DNA of 64,000 bases from the NCBI GenBank assembly GCA_017542145.1, contig JAFXXQ010000037.1, forward strand, positions 1 through 64,000. Reading direction: 5' to 3'. Positions 24,584-31,812 of the stretch are shown here, one piece after another (positions within the stretch are counted from its first letter, which is position 1; the number at the start of each line of letters is the position of its first letter). Source of the stretch: Bacteroidaceae bacterium (lineage in GTDB: Bacteria > Bacteroidota > Bacteroidia > Bacteroidales > Bacteroidaceae). Below the pieces are notes generated by a model. It did not search any database, was not told where the DNA came from, and was given only the letters and a program-made list of their open reading frames with translations. The translations under genes and the position numbers were made by a program.

Positions 24584-25851
24584 TCGTCTCTCAAAGCTTC
24601 AATGGGTCGTACCTTTGCGGCCTTGCGGGCAGGAGCCATTCCTGCCAGTGTACCGGCGATAATCAACACTAATGTAGCCTCGATGGCCACGTCCATGCCC
24701 ACGGTGGGGTTCACCAGCAGGCGGATGCTTTCGCCGAACACCTCCATGCTCGACTGTCCCAGCGTCTTGTCCATCAGGAAGCACGCCAGCATCCCGAGCA
24801 CCATGCCGATATAGCCGAAGAAGGCCGTGATGGTGACGCTCTCCGCCACAATCAGCTTCATGATGCTCCAGGGCTTGGCGCCGATGGCCTTGCGGATGCC
24901 GAACTCGTGCGTGCGTTCCTTGACGGTGATGAGCATGATGTTCGACACGCCCACGATGCCTCCCAGAAGGGTGAACAGGCCGATAATCCACAACGCCGTG
25001 TGGAGAATCTTCGAGCCCTTTTCCATCTGGAGGTTCTGTGTGAAGCGGTTCCACACCCAGGTGGCGCTCGCATCGTCGGGGGCTGCGTCGTGGGCCGTGT
25101 TGATGGCGGCCTTCAGCTCTTTCTCGAAGGCGTCGTTGGCCTCCTCCGTCGGGAGCCCGTGGAACGTGAAGGTGATGTCGTCGATATGGTTGTCGAGGCC
25201 GAAGATGGTCTTGATGGTCGAGTAGGGGACGTTGAGGTCTCGGTCGTCGCGGTTCTCCTCTGCCTTGCGGATGCCTATCACCCTGAAGACAAACGGCCCC
25301 ACCTTCACCTGCTCGCCCAGCAGCCGCTCGTAGTCCGTCCCTCCCTTGAGGAGGTTCTTCGCCGTCAGATGGCCCAGAACGATGACCTTGCGTTTGTCCT
25401 GAATGTCCTTTTCGTTGATGAAGCGTCCGGCCAGCATCACGATGCGGTTCATGTCGGCATAGCCCGGGAAGGTGCCGTTGAGCGACACGTTGTTCAGGTG
25501 GGTCTTGCCGTAGGTCAGGGCGTAGCCGCTTTGCGAGTGGCTGGTGGTCACCTGGTCGATGTTTTCCGAGAAGGGCTCCTGCTTCATCAGGTCCATGTCC
25601 GACATATCCAGCCGGATGCGCCGTCCCTCCTTCAGTCCCTTGTAGGGTTTCGACGTGGAGCCTCCGCCTATCATCATGGAGTTTGAGACGAATTCGTTTC
25701 CGCCCTGGTTGAAGGCACCCATCAGTCCGTTGCCGGCGCCCAGCAGGACGATGATCATGAAGATGCCCCACGCTACGGCAAATCCCGTCAGGCAGGTGCG
25801 CAGCTTGTTGCGGCGGACGCTCTCCCAAACCTCTGTAAACAAATCATTCAT
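24580..25851 (-). CDS. MacB-like ABC transporter permease (first of two)
   Basis: 423 residues with the same topology as its downstream paralog: first helix TCLTGFAVAWGIFMIIVLLGAG, a periplasmic domain of about 220 residues, and a C-terminal FtsX unit with TVKERTHEFGIRKAIGAKPWSIM. It lies 31 bp behind the ATPase gene. Separate genes for the ATPase and for two permeases, rather than one fused MacB, is the usual Bacteroidetes arrangement. Confidence 0.92.
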   Translation of the reverse strand: MNDLFTEVWESVRRNKLRTCLTGFAVAWGIFMIIVLLGAGNGLMGAFNQGGNEFVSNSMMIGGGSTSKPYKGLKEGRRIRLDMSDMDLMKQEPFSENIDQVTTSHSQSGYALTYGKTHLNNVSLNGTFPGYADMNRIVMLAGRFINEKDIQDKRKVIVLGHLTAKNLLKGGTDYERLLGEQVKVGPFVFRVIGIRKAEENRDDRDLNVPYSTIKTIFGLDNHIDDITFTFHGLPTEEANDAFEKELKAAINTAHDAAPDDASATWVWNRFTQNLQMEKGSKILHTALWIIGLFTLLGGIVGVSNIMLITVKERTHEFGIRKAIGAKPWSIMKLIVAESVTITAFFGYIGMVLGMLACFLMDKTLGQSSMEVFGESIRLLVNPTVGMDVAIEATLVLIIAGTLAGMAPARKAAKVRPIEALRDE

Positions 25852-25882
25852 AACGCTAATCTCTAACCACTAACTTCTAACC

Positions 25883-26605
25883 TTACTTCATAATCGTCGT
25901 AGTGCCGAAGGCCGAAGCGTTATGCCGTGAGTTCTCTTCTATCTCACCAATTATGCCGTCCTTAATGTGGATGATGCGGTTCGTGCAGTTGGCCACGCCG
26001 CTCTCGTGGGTGACAACGATGATGGTCACACCCTCCTCGCGGTTCAGCTGTCCCAGCAGCTCCATCACCTCCACCGAGGTCTTCGAGTCGAGGGCACCCG
26101 TCGGTTCGTCGGCAAGGATGATCTGCGGATGGGTGATGAGCGCCCGTGCGATGGCCACGCGTTGTTTCTGTCCGCCCGACATCTCGTTGGGGTAGTGTCC
26201 GGCCCAGTCCTTCAGTCCCAGGCGGTCCAGATACTCCATGGCCAGCTCGTGCCGACGGCGACGGCTGACGCCCTGGTAGAACAGCGGGAGCTCGACGTTC
26301 TCGACGGCGGTCTTGAACGAGATGAGGTTGAACGACTGGAAGATGAAGCCGATGGTGCGGTTCCTGTAGCCCGCTGCCTGGCGTTCGCTCAGTCCCTTGA
26401 TGAGCCGCCCGTCGATGATGTACTCACCCTCGTCGTAACTGTCGAGGATGCCCAGTATATTTAATAAGGTAGATTTTCCCGACCCCGAGGCGCCCATGAT
26501 GGAGACAAACTCGCCCTTCTCGATGCTCAGGTCGATGCCTTTCAGCACGTGGAGCGGCTGAGCGCCCTCGTAGGTCTTGTGTACGTTGTGGAGTTCGATT
26601 TGCAT
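25883..26605 (-). CDS. ABC transporter ATP-binding protein (MacB/LolD family)
   Basis: Cytoplasmic ATPase driving the exporter encoded downstream. Walker A GASGSGKST, Q-loop IGFIFQSFNLI, signature SGGQKQR, Walker B IILADEPTGALD and H-loop VVTHE are all intact. 240 residues from ATG 26605 (MQIELHNVHKTYEGAQPLHV), which gives the usual N-terminal strand; 13 more upstream codons are open but unlikely. It is the first gene of the operon ATPase-permease-permease-adaptor-TolC (26605 to 20707). It is divergent from the xylanase gene, with a shared 131-bp control region. Confidence 0.95.
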   Translation of the reverse strand: MQIELHNVHKTYEGAQPLHVLKGIDLSIEKGEFVSIMGASGSGKSTLLNILGILDSYDEGEYIIDGRLIKGLSERQAAGYRNRTIGFIFQSFNLISFKTAVENVELPLFYQGVSRRRRHELAMEYLDRLGLKDWAGHYPNEMSGGQKQRVAIARALITHPQIILADEPTGALDSKTSVEVMELLGQLNREEGVTIIVVTHESGVANCTNRIIHIKDGIIGEIEENSRHNASAFGTTTIMK

Positions 26606-26673
26606 AACGCTAATTAGACGAAAAGAATTTGCAAATTGTTGCACAAAAAAGTGGAATTAACAAATTTTATATC

Positions 26674-26681
26674 TATCTTTG
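26674..26681 (+). promoter_or_regulatory. -7 element for the xylanase-esterase gene
   Basis: TATCTTTG, a perfect TAnnTTTG box, 55 bp before the ATG at 26737. No TTTG lies at the usual 19-21 bp upstream, so an activator may be needed. Confidence 0.55.
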
Positions 26682-26736
26682 CCCCCGACATTCATAAATC
26701 ATCCAAATAATCAATCAATTTCAAATCAACAGTTCT

Positions 26737-28863
26737 ATGAAACGTTCACCACATCAACTCCTTCTCTTAGCCATGTTGGTTGTGGCTACTGCCGCCTCTG
26801 CGCAGCCCAGAGCTAACACGAAACCCCTCAAGGAAGCCTACAAGGACTACTTCAAGGTAGGCGTCGCCGTTAACTTCCGGAACGTTACCGTCCCCGAGCA
26901 GCAGGCCATCATCCTGCGCGAGTTCAACAGCATCACGGCCGAAAACGACATGAAGCCCGAATCCACCGAGCCTCAGCAGGGCCAGTTCAACTGGATGAGA
27001 GCCGACAGTATTGCCGACTTCTGCCGTCGCAACGGCATCAAACTGCGTGGCCATTGCCTGATGTGGCACAGCCAGATCGGCGAGTGGATGTACAAGGACA
27101 AGAAGGGCAACCTCGTCTCCAAGGACGTGTTCTTCAAGAACATGAAGAGCCACATCCAGGCTGTCGTTGGTCGCTACAAGGACATCGTCTATTGCTGGGA
27201 TGTCGTCAACGAGGCCATCGCCGACAACCAGCGCCCGGGCGACCCCATCTATCGCCAGTCGCCCATGTACCAGATTGCCGGCGACGAATTCATCCGCAAG
27301 GCCTTCGAGTATGCCCGCGAGGCCGACCCGAACGCCCTGCTCTTCTACAACGACTATAACGAGTGCGACCCGGGTAAGCGCGAGCGCATCTGCCAGATGC
27401 TGCGCACCATGAAAGCCGATGGTGTGCCCATCGACGGCTTCGGCATGCAGGGCCACTATAACGTGTATGGTCCCAGCGAGGAGGACATCGATGCGGCCAT
27501 CACGGCCTATGCTGCCATCGTCCCCCACATCCACGTCACCGAGCTCGACGTCCGTGTGAACGAGGAGATGGGTGGCGGGCTCCGCTTCAGTCGTGGCGCA
27601 GGCAACATTGCCGACTGGCAGAAGACGCTTCTTGCAGACCAGTATAACCGCATCTTCCGCGTATTCCGTCGTCACGCCAAGGATCTGGACTGCGTCACCT
27701 TCTGGAACCTCGGCGACCGCGACTCGTGGCTCGGCGCAGCCAACTACCCCCTGCTCTTCGACTCTGAGTACAAGCCCAAGGCAGCCTACGACCGCGTTGT
27801 GAACTTCGACCCCGCTCTTGACAATGTCGTCATCAAGGAGGACTTCAAGCCCTCGGCTTACAACCAGCCCGGTCAGGAGTATCCGCAGGTTAATTCTCAG
27901 GGTTATGCCCGTTTCCGCGTCGTCGCTCCGCAGGCCAAGTCCGTCATCACCACCATCGGACGTGGCGGTACCGTCCTCCGCAAGAATGCCGATGGCGTCT
28001 GGATGGGCACCACCGCTGCACCCGAGGACCCGGGTTTCCATTACTACCACCTCATCATCGACGGTGGTAACTTCAACGACCCCGGCGCACAGAACTTCTT
28101 CGGCGGCACCCGCTGGGAGAGCGGCCTTGAAGTGCCTGCTCCCGATGAGGATTTCTATGCCTTAAAGAACGTCCCGCACGGACGTGTGCAGGAGGTCCTA
28201 TTCTGGTCCGAGAGCACACAGAGTGTCCGCACGGCATGGGTTTATACGCCTCCCACCTACGATGCGAAGGCCAAAGAGCGCTTCCCCGTCCTTTACCTCC
28301 AGCACGGATGGGGCGAGAACGAAACCTCGTGGTTCCGTCAGGGCAAGGCCGGGCTCATCATGGACAACCTCCTGGCCGAGGGCAAGACGGTACCGTTCAT
28401 CATCGTGATGACCTACGGCATGACCAACGAAACCCGCATGGGCGGCCTGCGTGGCTTCACGGCCGAGGACTTCGAGAAGGTGCTTGTTGACGAGCTCGTT
28501 CCCTACATCGACAGCCATTTCAAGACCAAAGCCGACAAGTATAACCGTGCTATGGCAGGCCTCTCGATGGGCGGCTTCGAGACACGTCTCATCACCCTTC
28601 GCCGTCCCGAGGTGTTCGGCTCCTACGGCCTCCTCTCCGGCGGCACCTACAGCCCTGCCGACATCAAGCCCGAGGCCAAGCCGCGTCTCGTCTTCATGAG
28701 CTGTGGCAGCAAGGAGAACCCCGACGGCATCAACAAGGCTACCGCCGACCTGCAGGCCGCAGGCTTCAATGCCGTGGGCTACGTCTCGCCCGGCACCGCC
28801 CACGAGTTCCTCACCTGGCGCCGCAGCCTCTACCAGATGGCTCCGCTGCTCTTCCGTAAATGA
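26737..28863 (+). CDS. Bifunctional GH10 endo-xylanase / CE1 feruloyl esterase
   Basis: A secreted enzyme (signal peptide to about residue 22, ...AASAQ) that cuts the xylan backbone and removes ester-linked side groups. The GH10 barrel covers about 30-355, with acid/base Glu159 (WDVVNEA) and nucleophile Glu269 (HVTELDVR). A beta module at about 380-475 (ARFRVVAPQAKSV...) resembles the E-set/CBM48-like domain found before CE1 esterases. The CE1 esterase covers about 480-708, with Ser610 in GLSMGG and His689 in GTAHEFLTW. The same order is known from Prevotella ruminicola Xyn10D-Fae1A, where both activities were shown. No SusCD pair or regulator is adjacent. A strong terminator follows at 28933. 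Confidence 0.95.
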   Translation: MKRSPHQLLLLAMLVVATAASAQPRANTKPLKEAYKDYFKVGVAVNFRNVTVPEQQAIILREFNSITAENDMKPESTEPQQGQFNWMRADSIADFCRRNGIKLRGHCLMWHSQIGEWMYKDKKGNLVSKDVFFKNMKSHIQAVVGRYKDIVYCWDVVNEAIADNQRPGDPIYRQSPMYQIAGDEFIRKAFEYAREADPNALLFYNDYNECDPGKRERICQMLRTMKADGVPIDGFGMQGHYNVYGPSEEDIDAAITAYAAIVPHIHVTELDVRVNEEMGGGLRFSRGAGNIADWQKTLLADQYNRIFRVFRRHAKDLDCVTFWNLGDRDSWLGAANYPLLFDSEYKPKAAYDRVVNFDPALDNVVIKEDFKPSAYNQPGQEYPQVNSQGYARFRVVAPQAKSVITTIGRGGTVLRKNADGVWMGTTAAPEDPGFHYYHLIIDGGNFNDPGAQNFFGGTRWESGLEVPAPDEDFYALKNVPHGRVQEVLFWSESTQSVRTAWVYTPPTYDAKAKERFPVLYLQHGWGENETSWFRQGKAGLIMDNLLAEGKTVPFIIVMTYGMTNETRMGGLRGFTAEDFEKVLVDELVPYIDSHFKTKADKYNRAMAGLSMGGFETRLITLRRPEVFGSYGLLSGGTYSPADIKPEAKPRLVFMSCGSKENPDGINKATADLQAAGFNAVGYVSPGTAHEFLTWRRSLYQMAPLLFRK

Positions 28864-28932
28864 GGCAGCTCGGCCTAGGCTGAGCGCAGCCCCGACAACG
28901 AAACGGGAAACCGACGAAACCATCCTCCCCTC

Positions 28933-28958
28933 AAGCGCCCCCCAACGGGGCGCTTTTT
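28933..28958 (+). terminator. Rho-independent terminator after the xylanase-esterase gene
   Basis: A perfect 9-bp stem, AAGCGCCCC (28933-28941) and GGGGCGCTT (28947-28955), with a 5-nt loop, running into a T-tract. Confidence 0.9.
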
Positions 28959-29037
28959 CTGTCCCTTTGACTCGTTTAACGAAGCAGCGCGACGAGGATC
29001 GAAGGATTAAACCTTAAGCGTTAAACGACGTCACAGC

Positions 29038-29121
29038 GTCAAACGCTACGCTGCCAGAATCAAACGCTACGCCGATAGAATCAGACGTTGTGCCGATAGC
29101 TTCAAATGCGACATTTTCGAC
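29038..29121. repeat. Decaying 21-bp tandem repeat
   Basis: Four units of 21 bp of the form (A/G)TCAAACGCTACGCYGATAGA, progressively diverged. Related CAAACG/GTTTAACG words surround it (28975-29035). No gene is seen between 28960 and 29165. Confidence 0.55.
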
Positions 29122-29167
29122 CTCGTCCGAAACCTCTGTTCCATCCATTGTGACATGATCTGAGTCT

Positions 29168-29499
29168 TTTTTGCACAAACACCCCAAACACTTACCTTTT
29201 CCGTTGCAAATGGTTTTCTATTAATGTATTAGGGCAGGTAGGTGTTTGTGGAACACTTACCTGACACCTACCTGACACCTTGAGTTGCACCCCAAAAGTT
29301 GGACAAAAAGAATGGAACTTACTCCTTTTTGTACTCTTACCGCGAAAACTTCTGCTCTATAATCTACAAAAATGAGGTGTTGAGGTAGGTGCTAGGTAAG
29401 TGTTAGGTAAGTGTTCAAGCAACACCTACCTTATTTAACGCACTATTCGCCTGTATGTTAAGAATGAAAAGGTAAGTGTTGGCCTGTTTTTGCGAAAAA
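29168..29499. repeat. Head-to-head ACACTTACC cluster with long inverted ends
   Basis: Outer arms (about 29168-29204 and 29465-29499) are imperfect inverted repeats of about 35 bp sharing CACTTACCTTTTC. Inner inverted runs are AACACTTACCTGACACC (from 29252) and AGGTAGGTGCTAGGTAAGTG (from 29380). No gene is seen. The design resembles the CCCTACAT cluster at 12592-12727, with a different word. Confidence 0.6.
29281..29308 (+). mobile_element. Solitary end of an IS3-family (IS150-like) element
   Basis: TGAGTTGCACCCCAAAAGTT followed by GGACAAAA resembles the terminal inverted repeat of IS3-family elements of the IS150 group (TGnnnTGCACCCnnAAnGTTGGAC). No transposase frame or opposite end is found nearby, so this would be a remnant. 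Confidence 0.4.
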
Positions 29500-29542
29500 C
29501 ATCGAAAAACACGAATTATGTGAAATACGCGATAACAACTCC

Positions 29543-29860
29543 TTACTTTCCATCCCCTCGTAATGTGGATTCGGTATAAAATGTGGTTTCGCATACCGCT
29601 TGTTCTATACCTATTTTCCCGTCAGATGTCTGCTTACAAACATCCGCTTTCATTATCTGGTATTCTCTGACGTAACCCTTTTGCTGAATAATGGGGAAAC
29701 CGGCATAATTTGTTTCTACCATATGTATCAAAGAGTCCAGGTCGGCCATATTCTTCCTGATACTGTCGGCATCTATTGCCCAGGCATTGGGAATGGCCAT
29801 AAAAGCAATCGTTAACGATAGTAATACTCTTCTAATCTGCGAGGTGGTTGATTTAGTCAT
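29543..29860 (-). CDS. Short exported protein, possibly the N-terminal stub of an S41-type peptidase
   Basis: 105 residues from ATG 29860, 4 bp behind the nucleotidyltransferase stop. A signal peptide (MTKSTTSQIRRVLLSLTIAFMAIPNAWA) is followed by ADLDSLIHMVETNYAGFPI. This resembles the start of the helical N-terminal domain of Bacteroidetes S41 peptidases, but the PDZ and catalytic parts are absent. The frame ends at RGDGK with no continuation in other frames. It is either a truncated relic or a genuine small secreted protein. It is close to the nucleotidyltransferase, so co-transcription from 30151-30182 is likely. Confidence 0.45.
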   Translation of the reverse strand: MTKSTTSQIRRVLLSLTIAFMAIPNAWAIDADSIRKNMADLDSLIHMVETNYAGFPIIQQKGYVREYQIMKADVCKQTSDGKIGIEQAVCETTFYTESTLRGDGK

Positions 29861-29864
29861 ACAA

Positions 29865-30131
29865 TTAAGTTTTATTCGATTGGGCTTTTGTATATGCCCG
29901 TGCGCATATATCCTTACCGTTATCCCATCCCATGTCTGTGAAAGGCCACTCGTAGTTCTCCCAGTCTTTGCGGTTGCGTTCTGGTTTGTCAAGCAAGATG
30001 AGCAAATCCCAATCAGAATCCTTGTGGAAATCGCTACGGGCACGCGAGCCGTAGAGGTGGAGCGAACTACCCTTTGGCAGTACGTTGCCGGCCACCTGCT
30101 TGATGTTTTCGATAACCTGCGCTCGTTCCAT
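29865..30131 (-). CDS. Small MNT-type nucleotidyltransferase-domain protein
   Basis: 88 residues with the minimal nucleotidyltransferase signature LYGSRARSDFHKDSDWDLLILL: GS, then D-x-D two-metal carboxylates. Such proteins occur alone or as the MNT half of HEPN/MNT toxin-antitoxin pairs, where MNT can AMPylate the partner. No HEPN gene is next to it. The C-terminus after DICARAYTKAQSNKT is about 15-20 residues shorter than I would expect for Bacteroidetes relatives, so it may be truncated. A consensus promoter lies 20 bp upstream. Confidence 0.75.
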   Translation of the reverse strand: MERAQVIENIKQVAGNVLPKGSSLHLYGSRARSDFHKDSDWDLLILLDKPERNRKDWENYEWPFTDMGWDNGKDICARAYTKAQSNKT

Positions 30132-30150
30132 TGCATTCTGTTTCTGTGTG

Positions 30151-30182
30151 CAAAGATAGGGTGATACAAACGAAAAAGCAAA
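30151..30182 (-). promoter_or_regulatory. Promoter for the nucleotidyltransferase gene
   Basis: Minus strand: TTTG (30182-30179), a 20-bp gap, TATCTTTG (30158-30151), 19 bp before the ATG at 30131. Confidence 0.75.
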
Positions 30183-30625
30183 AAAAAGGCTTTTTTTTAC
30201 TAATTACTTAGGCTTGGGCGTCTGATGGGTTTCTGACGTGTGACGGACACTACGTCCGTCTGTGGACGGACTGCTTCGTGTCCGCAACGCGGTGCACGAA
30301 GCGCTCAGAGCAAAGGGCTGGCATCACAGCGTTCGATTCTGTGGAGTTGGGAGCTCCTCACTTAGTGTTTAACGTTTAACGAACACGTCCTTAGGCTTTC
30401 CCAAGCGAGCCTCGTCAAACGTTAAACCTTAAACGTTATACGCCACCCTCTCTCAGCTTACAATTCGTAACTTCGTCCCGTTAGGACAGCAATCTATAGT
30501 GGAATCGTCCCTGCAGAACCAGTCACGCACAAAGCGGGAAGAGGCTGCGTTTACGGTTTGAATCTATCGAGGAAATACTTTGAGGTTTCCAAACTACTTT
30601 TTTGTAGGGAAGGAGAGTGATTAAT
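30183..30625. other. Intergenic palindromes, no gene
   Basis: A nested hairpin at 30244-30283: GGACAC...GTCCGTC-TGTG-GACGGAC...GTGTCC. A competing stem CTTCGTG/CACGAAG lies at 30274-30301. The 25-nt word at 30367-30391 is identical to 13481-13505 and is followed by an inverted relative (AAACGTTAAACC) near 30418. Nothing coding is seen. Confidence 0.6.
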
Positions 30626-30630
30626 GAAAA

Positions 30631-30656
30631 AAGCGGGGCATTTTGATGCTCCGCTT
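30631..30656 (-). terminator. Terminator after tRNA-His
   Basis: Arms AAGCGGGGCA (30631-30640) and TGCTCCGCTT (30647-30656). On the minus strand the stem has one A-C mismatch and is followed by a T6 tract. Confidence 0.7.
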
Positions 30657-30665
30657 CTCTTCCTT

Positions 30666-30743
30666 TGGGGTGGCTAGTGGGACTCGAACCCACGACATTC
30701 AGAACCACAATCTGACGCTCTAACCAACTGAACTATAGCCACC
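30666..30743 (-). tRNA. tRNA-His (anticodon GTG)
   Basis: Minus strand cloverleaf: acceptor GTGGCTA/TAGCCAC, D arm AGTTCAGTTGGTTAGAGC, anticodon arm TCAGA-TTGTGGT-TCTGA with anticodon GTG, T arm with GTTCGAGTC. The extra G at -1 (30743) opposite discriminator C73 (30669) is the tRNA-His identity feature. CCA is encoded (30668-30666). Confidence 0.97.
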
Positions 30744-30783
30744 ATGTATGCCTTTCTGCGAGCCTTAACTCCGAAAAGCGTTG

Positions 30784-30815
30784 CAAAAGTAGACATTTTT
30801 CCCGACCATACCAAA
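30784..30815 (-). promoter_or_regulatory. Promoter for tRNA-His
   Basis: Minus strand TTTG (30815-30812), a 20-bp gap, TACTTTTG (30791-30784). The tRNA 5' end is about 40 bp downstream. Confidence 0.7.
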
Positions 30816-30981
30816 CAAATTGCGGTTTTTTTACGTAAAAAATCTTGAAAAAACATTTTCAAAAAAAATATCGTCCGTTTATACGAAATCTAACCTCTCC
30901 TTCGTTCTTATTATGAAAATTCACGATTAACATTTGCCAAAGTACAATATCTGATTTTTAATCCCTCATTTAATCCCGCCT

Positions 30982-31113
30982 ATGCCTCAAACTTCTACTC
31001 CTTCCAATCTCCAGTTACGAACCCTCATCCGTCTTGCGCTGCGCGACTTACGTCCCATCCAGCCGTCGGCTTCCGTACTCGACGCTATTCGCGCTGCTGC
31101 AGGTGTGAATTGA
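30982..31113 (+). CDS. Small protein of 43 residues upstream of rpe
   Basis: ATG 30982 to TGA 31113: MPQTSTPSNLQLRTLIRLAL, then RDLRPIQPSASVLDAIRAAAGVN. A proline/serine head, an amphipathic basic helix and a short second helix (SVLDAIRAAAG) look protein-like rather than random. Codon use is GC-rich and Prevotella-like. It ends 16 bp before the rpe ATG, so it would be the first gene of an rpe-comEC transcript. I know no family for it. Confidence 0.45.
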   Translation: MPQTSTPSNLQLRTLIRLALRDLRPIQPSASVLDAIRAAAGVN

Positions 31114-31129
31114 GTAAAGAATCAAGATA

Positions 31130-31783
31130 ATGCTTATTGCTCCTTCGCTGCTGGCTGCCGATTTCCTCCATTTGGCCGAGGATTTGGAGATGATTAACAC
31201 TTCCTCTGCCGATTGGCTTCATCTTGATGTTATGGACGGCGTCTTCGTTCCCAATATTTCCTTCGGCTTTCCTGTCCTTGAGGCAGTGGCTGGCGCTTGT
31301 CGTAAGCCACTCGACGTTCATCTGATGATAGTTCACCCTGAACGTTACATCAAACAGGTTGCGGCGTTGGGCACTTATATGATGACGGTTCATTACGAGG
31401 CCTGCACTCATCTCCACCGCACGGTTTATGAGATTCACGAAGCCGGCATGAAGTGTGGCGTTGCACTAAATCCTTCGACTCCTGTTAGCCTTCTTGCGGA
31501 CATCATTCGCGATATTGATATGGTGCTTGTAATGACGGTCAACCCTGGCTTTGGCGGACAGCCCTTCATAGAACATTCGCTCAGTAAGGTTCGCGAGGCG
31601 CGCACGCTCATCGAATCCTCCGGATCCCGTGCTCTTGTGGAGGTCGATGGCGGTGTTACCCTTAATACAGCCCCAGGGCTCATCGCTGCTGGCGTCGATG
31701 TCCTCGTTACAGGTTCAACCGTATTCCACGCTCTCGATTCTTCCGCAATGATTTGCGAACTGAAGAATATAAGGATTTCTTGA
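31130..31783 (+). CDS. rpe: Ribulose-phosphate 3-epimerase
   Basis: Interconverts D-ribulose 5-phosphate and D-xylulose 5-phosphate in the pentose phosphate pathway. TIM-barrel motifs are all present: LIAPSLLAADF, HLDVMDGVFVPNISFG (metal His and catalytic Asp), LDVHLMI, MTVNPGFGGQPFI, ALVEVDGGVTL. 217 residues is the usual length. comEC starts 29 bp downstream, a link often seen in Bacteroidales. Confidence 0.97.
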   Translation: MLIAPSLLAADFLHLAEDLEMINTSSADWLHLDVMDGVFVPNISFGFPVLEAVAGACRKPLDVHLMIVHPERYIKQVAALGTYMMTVHYEACTHLHRTVYEIHEAGMKCGVALNPSTPVSLLADIIRDIDMVLVMTVNPGFGGQPFIEHSLSKVREARTLIESSGSRALVEVDGGVTLNTAPGLIAAGVDVLVTGSTVFHALDSSAMICELKNIRIS

Positions 31784-31812
31784 TTCTTAATTCCTAATTC
31801 CTAATTTCTCTT

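Noticed and set aside
29865-30164. Overlapping long frames on both strands around the nucleotidyltransferase
   Set aside because: Only the minus-strand frame with GSRARSDFHKDSDWD has a recognisable fold and a promoter at the right distance.
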